From contig WELB01000040.1 of assembly GCA_009602725.1 (NCBI GenBank), forward strand, positions 345,540-409,369: a stretch of 63,830 nt of DNA. The letters are read 5' to 3'. This document shows, one piece after another, positions 33,277-45,973 of the stretch. The stretch is from Spirogloea muscicola (lineage: Eukaryota > Streptophyta > Zygnematophyceae > Spirogloeales > Spirogloeaceae). Positions within the stretch are counted from its first letter, which is position 1. Every line of letters begins with the position of its first letter. The notes beneath the pieces were generated by a model. That model saw nothing but the letters and a program-made list of their open reading frames with translations, was not told the origin of the DNA and ran no database searches. Position numbers and translations under genes: made by a program.

Positions 33277-35376
33277 TCAGCGCAGCTCGTACGTGGCGGA
33301 GCTGTACCCAAAGCGGCCCTCATTGGTTGGCTGGAGCTCCAGCTTCTGAAATGGGCTGCAATGCTTGAGAAAGCCACAGAGAGATTCCTTGAGGTCCACA
33401 AGGCCTAGCTCATGATAGAGCCTCCTTAATGTATAATCAAAGACACCATGAATCCCTAGCCCAATACATAGGACCTACTGCACAGAATTGATTGCTGGAT
33501 GATTGCACGCCCTGCAAGCAACTTCCTCGCAGGGAGGAGGCCAGGAAACTAGACAGAAACTTATGCCAGAACTCTGTCCATCAGTCCCTAAGCGAAACAC
33601 ATTCAAGGGCTTTGTGATTCTTCTACCATTTTCATGACCACCCCAAAAGGGCTTGCTGCCGACATAGCATACTCCTCTCTGTTGCTGTTGACACACTTGT
33701 ATTGCAGACTCTAGGTGGTTATGAACAAGATGTTTCTCAGCAACATGTAGCAGATTGGGCAAGGGGAACACCTGCTGTGAGGGTCGTAGTAAAAGCCATG
33801 AATGGCGCCGTCCTCGCGTGCGAGGCAGACGTAGTAGAAGCCTGCAATCGTGAGCCCGCACTCGCTGCCAACGTTGACGAAAAATTTCTCCTTCCACCGC
33901 TGCGGTAGCACTGGACGCGATATCGGCTGGTGTGGCGACGGCGACCCGAGAGCAACACTCTTGGCGCCAATGGAAAGTGCAGCAAGGGTGCGGCAGTGTG
34001 GACCGGAGTGCCTTACCATGAAGACGCATGGGTAGGTTGCGAGGTCAATGGACTTGCCACCGTCGCGCTGCACTGCGTCCTGTGCCCAGTGCCCTCGTTC
34101 CCAGGCTCAATTGGACTCGGTGCGAAGCTCGAAGAACAAGCACACAACTAACAATTGACAGTGACCAGAGGTTCTTCTCAACCTCCGAGCCTTTATGCAA
34201 AAATTTATTTCAATTTGGCCTAAGCTCTGCATGATCATTGCTGCATCTAGCTCGAGGCTCAAGCGAGGACGCTCGAGGAGACGCATACACGGAGTGGGCC
34301 AAAGCTGGGGAATTTAGACCAGTGGCATACATCTGTCTCCTGGCTGCGCACAATCGAGGGTCCACGGGCGTCACGCCCACCACCACGGAGCATTTGGGTC
34401 TTTGGGGAGCTACTGTGATTTATATTCAAGCTAGTGCAATTCCTATGGTGGGATACAGGAATGTTACTTGGTTATGGAGAAATATACAGATATTGATATG
34501 CGGATTGCAACAAGGAGCGCAGCAGTGGCAGCGGCGGCCTCGCCTGGCCTCCCACTGGTTAGTGATGAAGTGGTGATTCCGGTTGTCGACGATCTCGCCC
34601 TCCCAGAACGTCACAACCTGCCGCCGCCGCCCATCGGCAGCCGGCGCAGCCGCCTCCGTAAGCGGCCGCCGGCATGACACTGGCAGCCCAGATTGACACT
34701 AACTAATGCAGGCCCCATGGTGCTCCCGCGGCACACCGGTCTGCCCTCAGCAACTCCTTGTCAAATAAACCCTGAACCCTAGACCCTAAACCCTAAACCC
34801 TTAAACCCTAAACCCTCAACCCTAAACCAAACGCTTAACATCCCTAACCTGATCCATAAACCCTAGATCTTGACATAAACCCTAAGCGTAAACCCTAACT
34901 CTTCTAATTGACACTTAGTCCCGCTCCAAGAACCTATCGTCGAGCAGCTGCACTGCGCGCGCACTACGCCGGCCATGGCAGCAGACGCCAGCTGTTCGCG
35001 GCGCAGTTGGCAACATGATGGGCAGCGGCAGCGGCGGCGGCAATGGAGTACTACCGGCGTCTGCGCCGCGAGGGCCTCCATGGAGCCGCAGAGGTAGCCG
35101 GCGCGCGCGTCGCAGGCCTGGACGCGCACGAAGACGCGCCAGGCCTCCTCCTTGGCGCTCGCGGCGCTGCTCACGTTCTGCGTACCCATGAACGCCTGCG
35201 GCAGCGGCGGCGGCGGAGCGATGGCCGTCAGAGCCGCGCCGCCGGCGGCTAGGACCGGGGGAGACGACAACGGCTCGGCAAGGGGCGGCCACGAACCTGG
35301 CCCGCCGCGAGGAACGCGCACGGCGGGTGCAGCGCCTGGCCCGCCATCCCGGCGGCCGCCGCCGCCGTAGCCGCCC
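33277..35376 (-). CDS. GID4: GID4/VID24-type substrate receptor of the GID (CTLH) E3 ligase, 6 exons, 5' end in gap
   Basis: Minus-strand exons 35376-35055 (5' incomplete), 34617-34544, 34343-34289, 34067-34017, 33899-33772 and 33355-33277 splice in frame to about 236 residues. Diagnostic stretches are QAFMGTQNVSS, EEAWRVFVRVQACD, GYLCGSMEAL, VVTFWEGEIVDN, HWSKFPSFGPL, GGKSIDLATYPCVFM, RWKEKFFVNVGSECGLTIAG, FYYVC, IHGFYYDPHS and FQKLELQPTNEGRF. This is the complete Vid24 beta-barrel as in plants. GID4 recognises N-terminal degrons and brings proteins to a cytosolic ubiquitin ligase. The second intron uses a GC donor (AG/GCGAGG). Intron 1 holds telomere-like repeats. The start codon is probably in the adjoining N gap; the first visible Met (of MGTQN) is internal by comparison with plant homologues. 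Confidence 0.93.
34766..34900 (+). repeat. Interstitial telomere-like repeats (CCCTAAA)n
   Basis: At least twelve CCCTAAA or one-step variants (CCCTGAA, CCCTAGA, CCCTTAAA, CCCTCAA), more regular at the left end and scattered toward the right, inside GID4 intron 1. CCCTAAA is the plant-type telomere unit, which supports a green-plant source. On the GID4 sense strand it reads TTTAGGG. Confidence 0.93.
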
Positions 35377-35895
35377 NNNNNNNNNNNNNNNNNNNNNNNN
35401 NNNNNNNNNNNNNNNNNNNNNNNNNNNNNNNNNNNNNNNNNNNNNNNNNNNNNNNNNNNNNNNNNNNNNNNNNNNNNNNNNNNNNNNNNNNNNNNNNNNN
35501 NNNNNNNNNNNNNNNNNNNNNNNNNNNNNNNNNNNNNNNNNNNNNNNNNNNNNNNNNNNNNNNNNNNNNNNNNNNNNNNNNNNNNNNNNNNNNNNNNNNN
35601 NNNNNNNNNNNNNNNNNNNNNNNNNNNNNNNNNNNNNNNNNNNNNNNNNNNNNNNNNNNNNNNNNNNNNNNNNNNNNNNNNNNNNNNNNNNNNNNNNNNN
35701 NNNNNNNNNNNNNNNNNNNNNNNNNNNNNNNNNNNNNNNNNNNNNNNNNNNNNNNNNNNNNNNNNNNNNNNNNNNNNNNNNNNNNNNNNNNNNNNNNNNN
35801 NNNNNNNNNNNNNNNNNNNNNNNNNNNNNNNNNNNNNNNNNNNNNNNNNNNNNNNNNNNNNNNNNNNNNNNNNNNNNNNNNNNNNNNNNNNNNNN
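35377..35895. other. 519-base N gap over a divergent promoter
   Basis: The gap separates the first visible exon of GID4 (-) from the first visible exon of PER1 (+). Both exons are cut mid-frame, so the missing DNA holds both N-termini and any shared promoter. Confidence 0.9.
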
Positions 35896-37741
35896 GCGCA
35901 CCTCCGCCTGCTGCGCTGGACGTGCGCCGGCGAGTGCCGGCACCAGTGCGCCGCCACCGCCGCCGCGGAGCGCGCCGCCGCCGGCCTCCCGCCGCACAAG
36001 TACTTCGGCAAGTGGCCCTTCCGCCGCTTTCTTGGCGTCCAGGTTCGAATCCCTGCGCCGCCCTGGACCAGGCCCATGGCATGTTGCTCATCCTTCTCTC
36101 TGGGCTGGCTAATTTATCTCTGGTGCAAGAATCTTCGTTGTTACTAAAAGCTTTCGTAAGAGTATTAGCAGATAACGCTCTCTTCCTATGCACTCAGTTA
36201 ACAGAGAAATTGTATACCTGTATAGCTTCGTCCTATGGTTTAGAGTTTTGCACATTTTCTGCACTTGGATTCTCTTGAGATACACTAATGTCCAGTTTCT
36301 AAGCCTTAAGGCCGCAACCCACGTACCAATGATTGGAAAGATTCCGGTGCACCAGTAGGTTTAGGAACAGGTTCTCCTGTCACATTAAGAAAATTTAACA
36401 GATTGTAGCCGATCGCAGCCATCGCCCTCCACTGGAAGATCCTTTCTCGTGGCATTGTTAAAGGTCTAAACCCAAAACCCCGCCCAGTGTCGCTGCAGGA
36501 GCCTGCGGCGGTGGCCTTCTCCCTCCTCAACCTCGCCGCCCATTTACACGGCCTGGCGGCGTTCCTGCACCTGGTGTACCGCCGCCTGCCACGGCAGCCT
36601 GCCGGCGACGGCGGCCCCATCTACGAGTACGCCGGCCTCTGGGCCGTCTTCGGCGTGCTCGCCGCCAACTCCTGGCTTTGGAGCGCCATCTTCCACACCA
36701 GGTCTGCACGGTCCTGGCCTCGGCCTGACTTGGGTTCTGGCCATGAGTCTTTGCTGCCAAGGAAAAGTTTGGTCATGGATATCACTCAGTCGCCTTAAAC
36801 CCTTACTTGTGGCAGGGACACCAAGTTCACAGAGGCATGGGACTACTCCTCGGTGATTGCGCTACTGGGCTTCTCCCTCGTGCTCTCCATCTTCCGCGCC
36901 GCCGCCCTGCGCCTCGAGGCCGCGCGCGTCATGGTGTCGGCGCCCATCGTCGCGTTCGTCGCCACGCACATCCTCTACATGAACCTCTATTCCTTCGATT
37001 ACGGTCTGCAGCTGCTCGACCGAGCCCCACTTCCAGCCGCCACTGCCGAGCAGAATGCCTTCAATTGTTGTTGCCCTGCGGCATATTGTCCCTCTCCTTC
37101 TGCCAGAATGCCTGCAAGGTTCCAGGGCTGACTGCCTGACAGTGTTTCAACAAGAAGAAATATTGTAGAGGGTTGTTACAGAGCCTACAAATAGGCAAAC
37201 CTTTTGTGGTCAGGGGCCAGATATCTGAGACGACTCGCTCGCAACACTTGTGTCATTAGGAAGTTTGACAACCAATCCCACACATCAGTCCAGCTTTCCA
37301 TCTACCAATCCACTGCTTCAGATCCCCAAGCCCTGGCATATGCTGCAAATTGGCATGTGGACAGAAGGAGATGAACGCTCTGAGTGTGACCGCGTGATTG
37401 TGTTGGTTTCTGCAGGCTGGAATATGAAGGTGTGCCTGGCCATGGGCGTGCTGCAACTGGCGCTGTGGTCGACCTGGGCTGGGCTCACGCAGCACCCGGC
37501 GCGGGCGACGGTGTGGGCGACCGCTGCCGGGACGCTGCTCGCGGGCCTGCTCGAGGTGTTCGACTTCCCGCCGCTGGGCGGCGTGCTCGACGCGCATGCG
37601 CTGTGGCATGCCGCCACCGTCCCCCTCACGCTCCTCTGGTGGCGCTTTGCCGCCGAGGATGCGCTCTTCCGGACAACTACGCTCGTGGCGCGTTCCACTA
37701 CTGCTCGAGCACTTGCACATAAGGCTGGCAAAGATCACTAG
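35896..37741 (+). CDS. PER1: PER1/PGAP3 family GPI-remodelling hydrolase, 5' end in gap
   Basis: Exons 35896-36042 (5' incomplete), 36499-36701, 36816-37003 and 37416-37741 give 287 residues. PER1/PGAP3 is an ER/Golgi multi-pass membrane protein that removes the sn-2 acyl chain from GPI anchors. Visible family marks: WTCAGECRHQC and KYFGKWPFRRFLGVQEPAAVAFSLLN at the luminal/membrane border, ANSWLWSAIFHTRD, NLYSFDYGWNM and LEVFDFPPLGGVLDAHALWH. The conserved Ser, Asp and the His of FHTRD and HALWH are the proposed metal-hydrolase residues of the CREST superfamily and all are present. Several hydrophobic helices lie between. The N-terminal signal peptide and luminal Cys-rich part are missing because of the gap. 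Confidence 0.93.
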
Positions 37742-38418
37742 TTGCTCACGAGCAGCGCGTCACGTTACCGTCATTACGCACATAGCATCCTTGATCCACA
37801 TTGTCAGGTTTAGCCCAAGTTGCCTATGGCGCAGGAGAAGTCTCCAAGCCCAGTTTGCCTTATGACCCTTAATTCGAAGTTGCTAAAAGGAAAACCGGTG
37901 CAAATTGCCGCCGGCGCACGATCACTTTGGATCACTTGCTAGCGCAGCCACTCCTGACAATGTGGACTGAGCCTGTTCATCAGCAAGAGATCATTGCTTT
38001 GCATTTGTGCGCCATGTTTTACCGCCGTGCTTTTCACCACTGTTCTGTGTGAGGCAACTAGCTCCCACCAGCACACTGAAGCAAGCACTGGATATAAGTA
38101 CTGCAGCAATTGGACTTGCTACGTCACAGTGCCAGCTGGCGGGCAAAGGGGCTCAGCAAGTGGACGCGCTGCCGAGCCTCGGCAACCGCCATGGTTACTG
38201 CAGGGGGCGGCACCCCTTGGTATTCCGCCACTGTGACATACCAAACAACCGAGCCTCAGAACTGAGACCATAGAGCAATGATGAGTGAGAATGGTACAAA
38301 TCGCAAACTGCATGTGTTTGTTGGCAACCGCTTGAGTTACAAGCCCTTAATTAGCAATTCAGTGTGTATGGTCGCAAGCAGCAGCTACTTGCAATCTCGG
38401 CTGCTGCAAAATCTGCTG
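37742..38418. other. Convergent intergenic region
   Basis: 3' flanks of PER1 (+) and the pfkB kinase (-); no gene or repeat recognised. Confidence 0.6.
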
Positions 38419-41088
38419 TTAGGCTAGCTGCTCAGTGCTTAGCTGGTGAACAAACAGAGGCAGATAAACTGCCACTCGGCTTGGGCTGGAGAGCAGCTCA
38501 CTGAAGCTCGCGGCCACGCTGCCCCACAGCGCTGCTGTCAGGAGGTTGCGCTCCTCAACCCATCCAGCGAGAAAGCCGCCGCAGAAGGCGTTGCCGCAGC
38601 CGGTTGTGTCAATGACCTGTCGCGGGGGCATCGCGCCAACTGCTTCCACTGCCGCTCCTCTGTCCCTGCCAGCAACTTGCTGCTCTGCTGGCGCATGGCG
38701 CTTCTCCTCAGCGTCGCTACCCCAACTGTCGTCAACTGACACAGCTTTCGCCAGCTGCTGGCCTCCTACCCGCGGCGCATGTCGGAGTGGCGGCCCGCCC
38801 TCCAAGCAGACCACGTGGTAGGCTGGGACCTCCCAAGTCTCGCCCGTGTCAGCTCTGAAATGGGTCGAGAGAGGCTCAGCCAAGTATGCGACGAGCAGTT
38901 GCCATCTCTGTCTGAGGCAGGCTTGCATTCTCGACCAAGAGGACAATCTTGGAGAAGGGCGTGAAGATTATCATAGCAATTTTGAGCTCTATATCTGCGC
39001 ATGAATATGACTAGCAAGCCTTCTCCTAGTTTGAAGCCCAAATGTGGAGTCCTAGATCCACCATAGCAGCCTGCTTTGTTACCTGTGAACCACGCAGCCA
39101 AGCTCCCCTCTTCTGAGTGACACCACCTACGCAGTGTTTGGTAGGTGCGTAGCGCGAGAGGAGTGGTAAGGACATGTCCGACATTGTATGGAAGACTTCT
39201 GACTGTCTTAACTTCAGAGAGCTTACACAAGTCTCGACCTTGTAGTCAGCAATGGCTAGTCTGCATATTGATCAGGGCTAGAGAGAAAAGCGAATGTTGA
39301 TTGCCTTTCACAGTAAGCTCCAAACCTCTGCTCCAAGCTCCACAAATCGAGCAATGACCTCCAGTGGAGCCCCAGGTCCCACAAGGGACCAGGCCTCCTT
39401 TTCGTTAGGCGAGAAAATGTGCGTGCTCTGAAGCAGTGCTCTGGCACCATCCACCATGCTCCATGAAAAGAATGAGGTGTTCAGGAGATGGGACCGCCAG
39501 GAGATCATCATCATGTGACGCTTTCAAGCTTCGAAGGTACGCCACAAGCATCTCTTGCGGCCGGCCGTTCACAAGCAGCTACATCTGCAACACATTTGTC
39601 CAGATTCCAGCAGAAGCAGAGTAAACTAAGATACGGCACCTGAGCTCACATAACGGCACTGGTTCGGTGGCGTGTGTGTACGTCTCAATGCTGATGGCTG
39701 CCGCCCCAGATGCACGTAGCTGCCGCACGAACGGCACGTCCCGCCCGCTTGGGTGCACGCCGGCATGGTATGCCCTGGCTGTCCTGCACGTCCTGCAGGC
39801 TGCTGCTTGACCATCGCTTTTGTGGGTCCAAGCTCCACAAGTGGCAGTCAAATCAGGCAATCACCAGCTCGCTGCTGGTCATCTGACAAGGCGGCTTTCG
39901 AGCCATCATTGAAGCCCAGATCTAGTGGCTGCAGAATAGGCTAGGGTGAGAATCGTAGGCTCCGTGGGGTCTGTCTAGGGTTAAGACGAGGCAAGAGTGC
40001 TCTAACCGATAGTGTGCAGGCAGAGCGTCAAGCCGTGGCCGCAGCATCCGCCAGGCATCGTCGCCGACTGGGACTCGCCACACCTGGCAGCGGAGCTGAT
40101 GTTGGTAGGCAGAATTTAAGAGGCAGAATCAATCTCTACCCTGGCCAGCTGGAGCTTTTCCTTGCCAAATGTGGGCTCCTGTGATGGCTGCCGCACCCTG
40201 CAGAACGATGTGGGGCGTGTCGGCTATGGTTCTGACCTGCGTCCGCTGCCCATCCTTTTCCGTCACCTGCAAAAAGTCAACCAAATTTGAGGACTCGCAG
40301 AAAAGCTTAGGTAGGTGCTGGCGCTCGAGGTCATAGCATGATGCTGTAACTGAGCCATGCTCCAGCTCCAGCTATTCAAGCAGTTGGCACGCTTCTGGCG
40401 TCGTTCTTGTAGATCGACTCCACTGTCTGGGTGAAATTGATCAAGGTCTCTTATGCAGGACAAATAGTTGTTGTGATGGGTTCAGGGTCTGAGCATGCAT
40501 TATGAAGCCAGCGGCACCTGCCAAGCCCGCAGCGTAGGCTGCGGCCACCTTACAAGGCCCTGGGTGTTGACACCAGCCGCCGACAGCCACTCCCAGCAGG
40601 AGCCAGGCAGGTCTGCGCCAACTCCTGCGGCCAAACCAATGCTGCCGGCAGCAGATGCACATTTAGCAATGCGTCATGGCAGCATAAAGTCAACTAAAGG
40701 CCTGGAGATTCATGCGTAGCCTTGACGTTGCGCCGCCTACCTGCGGTCCTGCGGGGCCAGTAGCCTCATGCCAAAGGCCGTCTGGGCCCCTGCGGCAGCG
40801 GCAGAGCTCGAGATGCTGCAGTGAGTCCCAAGGCGCCATTGCTCCATCACTACAAAGTCTGTGGTCTCTGGAGGGCGCTGCTAAGGCAAGGAAGCCTTCG
40901 CTGCAGCACTTACCACAGTGATTCTATCACAGTGTTGGGCATTGCTAGATTACGGTGCGCTCACCTCCTCCGCCAAGGCATGCCATGCTCGTGCGACCGT
41001 CAGGGAAGACGATGTCATCCACGATGAGCGTGAACGTCACATAGTCTAAAGAAGCTGGATCGGCCTCGCCCTGCTGAGTCGCCACCAT
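38419..41088 (-). CDS. MAK32-like pfkB family carbohydrate kinase, 10 exons
   Basis: Minus-strand exons 41088-40965, 40789-40741, 40641-40518, 40266-40237, 40083-40007, 39774-39640, 39440-39326, 39126-39083, 38911-38812 and 38616-38419 join in frame (331 residues). Order of landmarks: [109 protein letters not shown] and [17 protein letters not shown]. This is the ribokinase fold; the arrangement is closest to the plant/fungal MAK32-like subgroup, whose substrate is unknown. The anion-hole motif usually reads GAGD with a catalytic Asp; here it is GCGN, so activity is open to question. The chosen start ([11 protein letters not shown]) is the nearest in-frame Met before the conserved core. Confidence 0.9.
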
Positions 41089-41455
41089 TTGCCGAAGACT
41101 CGCTCTGTGCACCTCCTGACGGCGGCGGCATTGGCAGCTCAGCTTCGGCAAAGGATCTGCCTCCCACTGAGGCGAGCAGAGTAGGCTAGAAGACGTGGCG
41201 GGTAGCCTGCGACTGCAGGATGTGTGCAAGCTCCACAGCACTCCTGTGACCTCTCTCCTCTTTCTAGTCTCTTGAGATGCCGATGCTCGTTCAGCTGGCC
41301 GGCTCTGCTGCTGGTGCTGCTTGCCCACCTCGATCGCATTAAGATGGCGTCTCTGCGTAAGTGCGGCTCAATGACGGTCGTACGACCACTCAGGTGTGCG
41401 AGGCTGCAATGCTGAGTGCTGATAGAAGAAAAAGAGCGAAGCAAGCGCGGCGAAG

Positions 41456-41905
41456 AAAGAAGAAGTGGCTCTCCCAATGGGGGCAAGGGCTGTGAGAAGC
41501 CAGCCCGAAAAGAATTGACAAGGTTCGAAGGGGCCAGACTACGAGCTAAGCAGCGACTGCGGGGCCTGAAGAGGCTATGGCAGAACGGGGAAGAAACGGG
41601 GGCTGGAAAAGCCAGCCCAAAATAGAAGGAACGAGTAGTACGAGAAGGCGGGCCAGGGGAAGCGCTAAGAAAAACAAGCACAACAAGAAACAAAGCAGCT
41701 ACGTATTGCTCAGGAACCCCTGCTAAGCAGCCTCAGGGCAGAGAAGCTAGGCTCCTGGAAGTGGGTCACCTGCCTCTTCGTAGTCTGGCCCCTTCGAACC
41801 TTGTCAATTCTTTTCGGGCTGGCTTCTCACAGCCCTTGCCCCCAGTGGGAGAGCCACTTCTTCAGGCCCCGCAGTCGCTGCTTAGCTCGTAGTCTGGCCC
41901 CTTCG
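41456..41905. mobile_element. Retroelement tails, two orientations
   Basis: Minus copy 41590-41459 (near-identical to 19361-19492), minus stem-loop at about 41623-41598 placed about 95 bases after a decayed ALRLLSRGS-stop end near 41719, and a plus copy at 41788-41850 with CCTTCGAACCTTGTCAATTC before the stem-loop. The beginning of another plus copy is near 41896. Confidence 0.75.
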
Positions 41906-41984
41906 AACCTTGTCAATTCTTTCTTTTAATGTGGCTGGCATCGCCCAGGCCTTTCCTCTTGCGCGCTCTTTCGCGCTCTAAGTC

Positions 41985-42200
41985 AGGCCATCGGCTTCCG
42001 TGGCCGCGGTCTTGCTCCCCATGTTGGTTGTCGAATCTGTATGTGCTCACCCGCGGGTACCAACGTCACACTGTTACCTTAGTGACCTTAGAATAAAGTT
42101 CCGTCTCATGTAGCCCAGTTGCTGCACTAGTCCTTGCCTGAACAATGTATTAGCCTAACTTGGCCACCCTTTCATTGTACCTTCTCTCTTGCAGGACTGT
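41985..42200 (+). repeat. Copy of the second dispersed family
   Basis: Shares GGCTTCCGTGG, TGTGCTCACyCG, ACAATGTATTrGC and TTGGCCACCC modules, in order, with 5586-6160. Confidence 0.55.
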
Positions 42201-42284
42201 CTACCTGATCTTTCCTTCTGAGAGGCATCCTTAGCGGACCTCTACAGGTTTCCCTCGCTGCTGTCTTAGCACTTAGCACTCCGG

Positions 42285-43430
42285 CTCCTTCAGACCTTGT
42301 CCATTCCTTTGGGCTGGCCTCTCAAAGCCACCAGTCAATCTCAGTCAATCTGGTCGCGCTTTCGTTTTCCGGGGCATTCCTTCTGGCTGCCCTCTCACAG
42401 CCATTGCCTGACATTCGGAAAGCTTTTTCTTCGTTCTTCTTTAGAATCGGTCATTTTTTGATTGCTAGGGCTGGGCTAATACAGCCTAATCCCCTTCCTT
42501 CCGACCATTTTCATTGCTTGCTTTTCACAGCTTTCACAGGCTGGGCATACAGCAGCAAAAGCGGCTCGTGGCAAGGAGGCCAAGTACGTGGACCATTCGG
42601 AAGGAAGGGATGAATTTGCTGCACTGGTGTTGTCACGGGGCTTTCGGGTCTCAGTGCTCGGACCTCTTGACCAGGCGTGCGCGTCGCTCGGTGTCCCACC
42701 GTCGGCAATTCGAGCAGGCTGACGTCAACACCGCTTGCTGGCTAGCGCAGGTGTTCTGTTTGCGCCTTTCCATTCTCTCAAGCGGTCCTTGGCCCACGCC
42801 TTGCATCTGCGAGCTGCCCGTGCTCTAGCTGCCGCCGCTTGCTATCGTCAAGAGAGACTCCTGCAGTAGTGGGCGATGGCTGTGTGAGTGGCCAGCCAGA
42901 AAAAGGCATGAACAAAGTCAAGGGGACTGCTTTTCGGCGGCTACTCTTTCTGCTTACTAGGGGTGATTAAGTGACCATCCTTCGCTGGCACTTGCTTGAT
43001 TGTATCTTTAGCGCATTCCGGCCCCTTTGGACCTTGTCCACTCTTTTCGGGCTGGCTTTCACAGCCCTCGCCTCCATCGGAAGAGCTTACTTACACAGCC
43101 CTTATGGAGGTGCTTACTTTTTTGGAAGAGCTGCTTCCCTTGGACCACAGTTTATATGGGCCGGTCCTTTCACATCCTTCATGGCTGTGTGTTGTCACGC
43201 TTTCCGGGCACCTGCGGACCTTGTCCACCCTGTTTCAGCTGGCCTCTCACGGGTTGGCCTCTGATTACTGCTGGCTCGCTAGCGCAGACATTTCATGGCG
43301 CCTTTCCATTTCCTTCCAGCGATCCTTGGCCCACACCTTGCATCTGCAAGCTGGCCATTCTCTAGCTGCCGCCTCTGACTATCGTCAAGGGCACTGCTTC
43401 CTGGCGGCTAGTCTTTCCTAATTGCGGCTG
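42285..43430 (+). mobile_element. Decayed retroelement 3' ends
   Basis: Stem-loop tails at about 42311-42335 and 42389-42410. Then a frame reading AGHTAAKAARGKEAKYVDH (about 42539-42597) and a QVFCLRLSI fragment, a degenerate C-terminus near 42960, a stem-loop at 43047-43066 and a further C-terminal piece to 43419 (WRLSISFQRSLAHTLHLQAG). Several copies appear to be inserted next to or into one another. Confidence 0.68.
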
Positions 43431-43699
43431 CAAAGTGAAGGGTATTCTTGCGGCTGCAAATTGAAGATCACTAGACATTTAGAAGGGGGAACAGAAGAAG
43501 AAAGGGCGAAATGGAGTGTGGATTGAGTGATGGAGGGCCTGAGTGGCCAAGTACAGAGGCAAGCACATTGATAGATGTACATTGACAGATCGCCTGCTGC
43601 TAAGCTGACCCGCTCACGAGTCAGCACCTAGAGGTCGCTGACTGATGCCCGAATACCAAACAACAAGACAAGCCATTGTGCCACCAGCTCAAGAAGACA

Positions 43700-44260
43700 A
43701 GGTGCTCGTTCAAAGTGGGCTGAGGGCTGTGAACAGCCAGCCCGGAAAATATCTGACAAGGTCCGAAGAACCAGCTAGAGCTGGACCAACTTTGTGGTGC
43801 AACGCATGAAGCGCTCACTTCCAATAGAGGGCGACGGCTGTGTTTGGCCAGAGAAAGAATGAACAAACTTGGAAGGGGGCCAGAAGAAGTGCTCTCCCAT
43901 TAGTGTCCCCCTTAGCCAGCTCATTACCCAGTTAATAGGACATTTGTAAAGCTAGAGTTGGCCTCCCTTTCAATCTCATGCGCACCGCGCGCCTTCTCTC
44001 CCATAGAAGGTAGGGGCTGGGAAAGGCCAGCCCAAAATGGATAGACAAGGTCCAAAGAGCCGGAAGGCGCCTAGACCCACAGAGCTAGACACGAGACTAC
44101 CGCAGATGGAAGCTTAGTTACCACGAGTGAGCAGCAGCAAGACGGAGTAAGTCGCAGCTGGGAAAGGGGCGTCACGCCTAGATCCAGATGCAGCGGCCTG
44201 CTCGCAAGTGGGCTGCATTAGCCAGAGTGGGCTGTGAAAGGCCAGCCCCATGATAGCAGG
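43700..44260 (-). mobile_element. Retroelement tails and ORF end, minus orientation
   Basis: Stem-loops at about 43749-43727, 43850-43833, 44032-44012 and 44249-44229 on the minus strand. 44220-44114 encodes EQAAASGSRRDAPFPAATYS...LLLLTRGN, a C-terminus of the same type. A second-family module sits at 43905-44005. Confidence 0.65.
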
Positions 44261-44351
44261 GATAGGAAGGGACAAGGTCCCGACGGCGGCATTCGTGGAG
44301 GGGGGGTGGGTCCCAGGCCCAGGCCCTCGGATGCGCCGCCCGGCCGCCGAG

Positions 44352-44381
44352 CACGTGCGCACGTGTCTAACGAGGCACGTG
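44352..44381. promoter_or_regulatory. Three G-box/E-box motifs in 30 bp
   Basis: CACGTG occurs at 44352-44357, 44360-44365 and 44376-44381, in CpG-rich DNA upstream of the GC-rich ORF. CACGTG is the core of plant bZIP and bHLH sites. The motifs are exact; regulatory function is inferred from clustering and place. Confidence 0.45.
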
Positions 44382-44513
44382 GGCGGACCGATCGGACGGC
44401 GCCGAACGCCGCAGGCGGGCGGATCGGGCGACCGGGTGTGCGCCCTGCGGACCGGGACCACAAGCGGCAAGCCCATTGGCCGAGCCTCCCGCGGGGTGGG
44501 AGCGGGGGGGGGG

Positions 44514-45973
<1,460 letters not shown>

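Noticed and set aside
34766-34900. Chromosome end
   Set aside because: The telomere-like units are degenerate, few, and flanked on both sides by exons of one gene.
36030-36062. tRNA-like T-loop AGGTTCGAATCCCTG
   Set aside because: No matching T-stem, D-arm or anticodon arm; it is the donor end of a PER1 exon followed by chance sequence.
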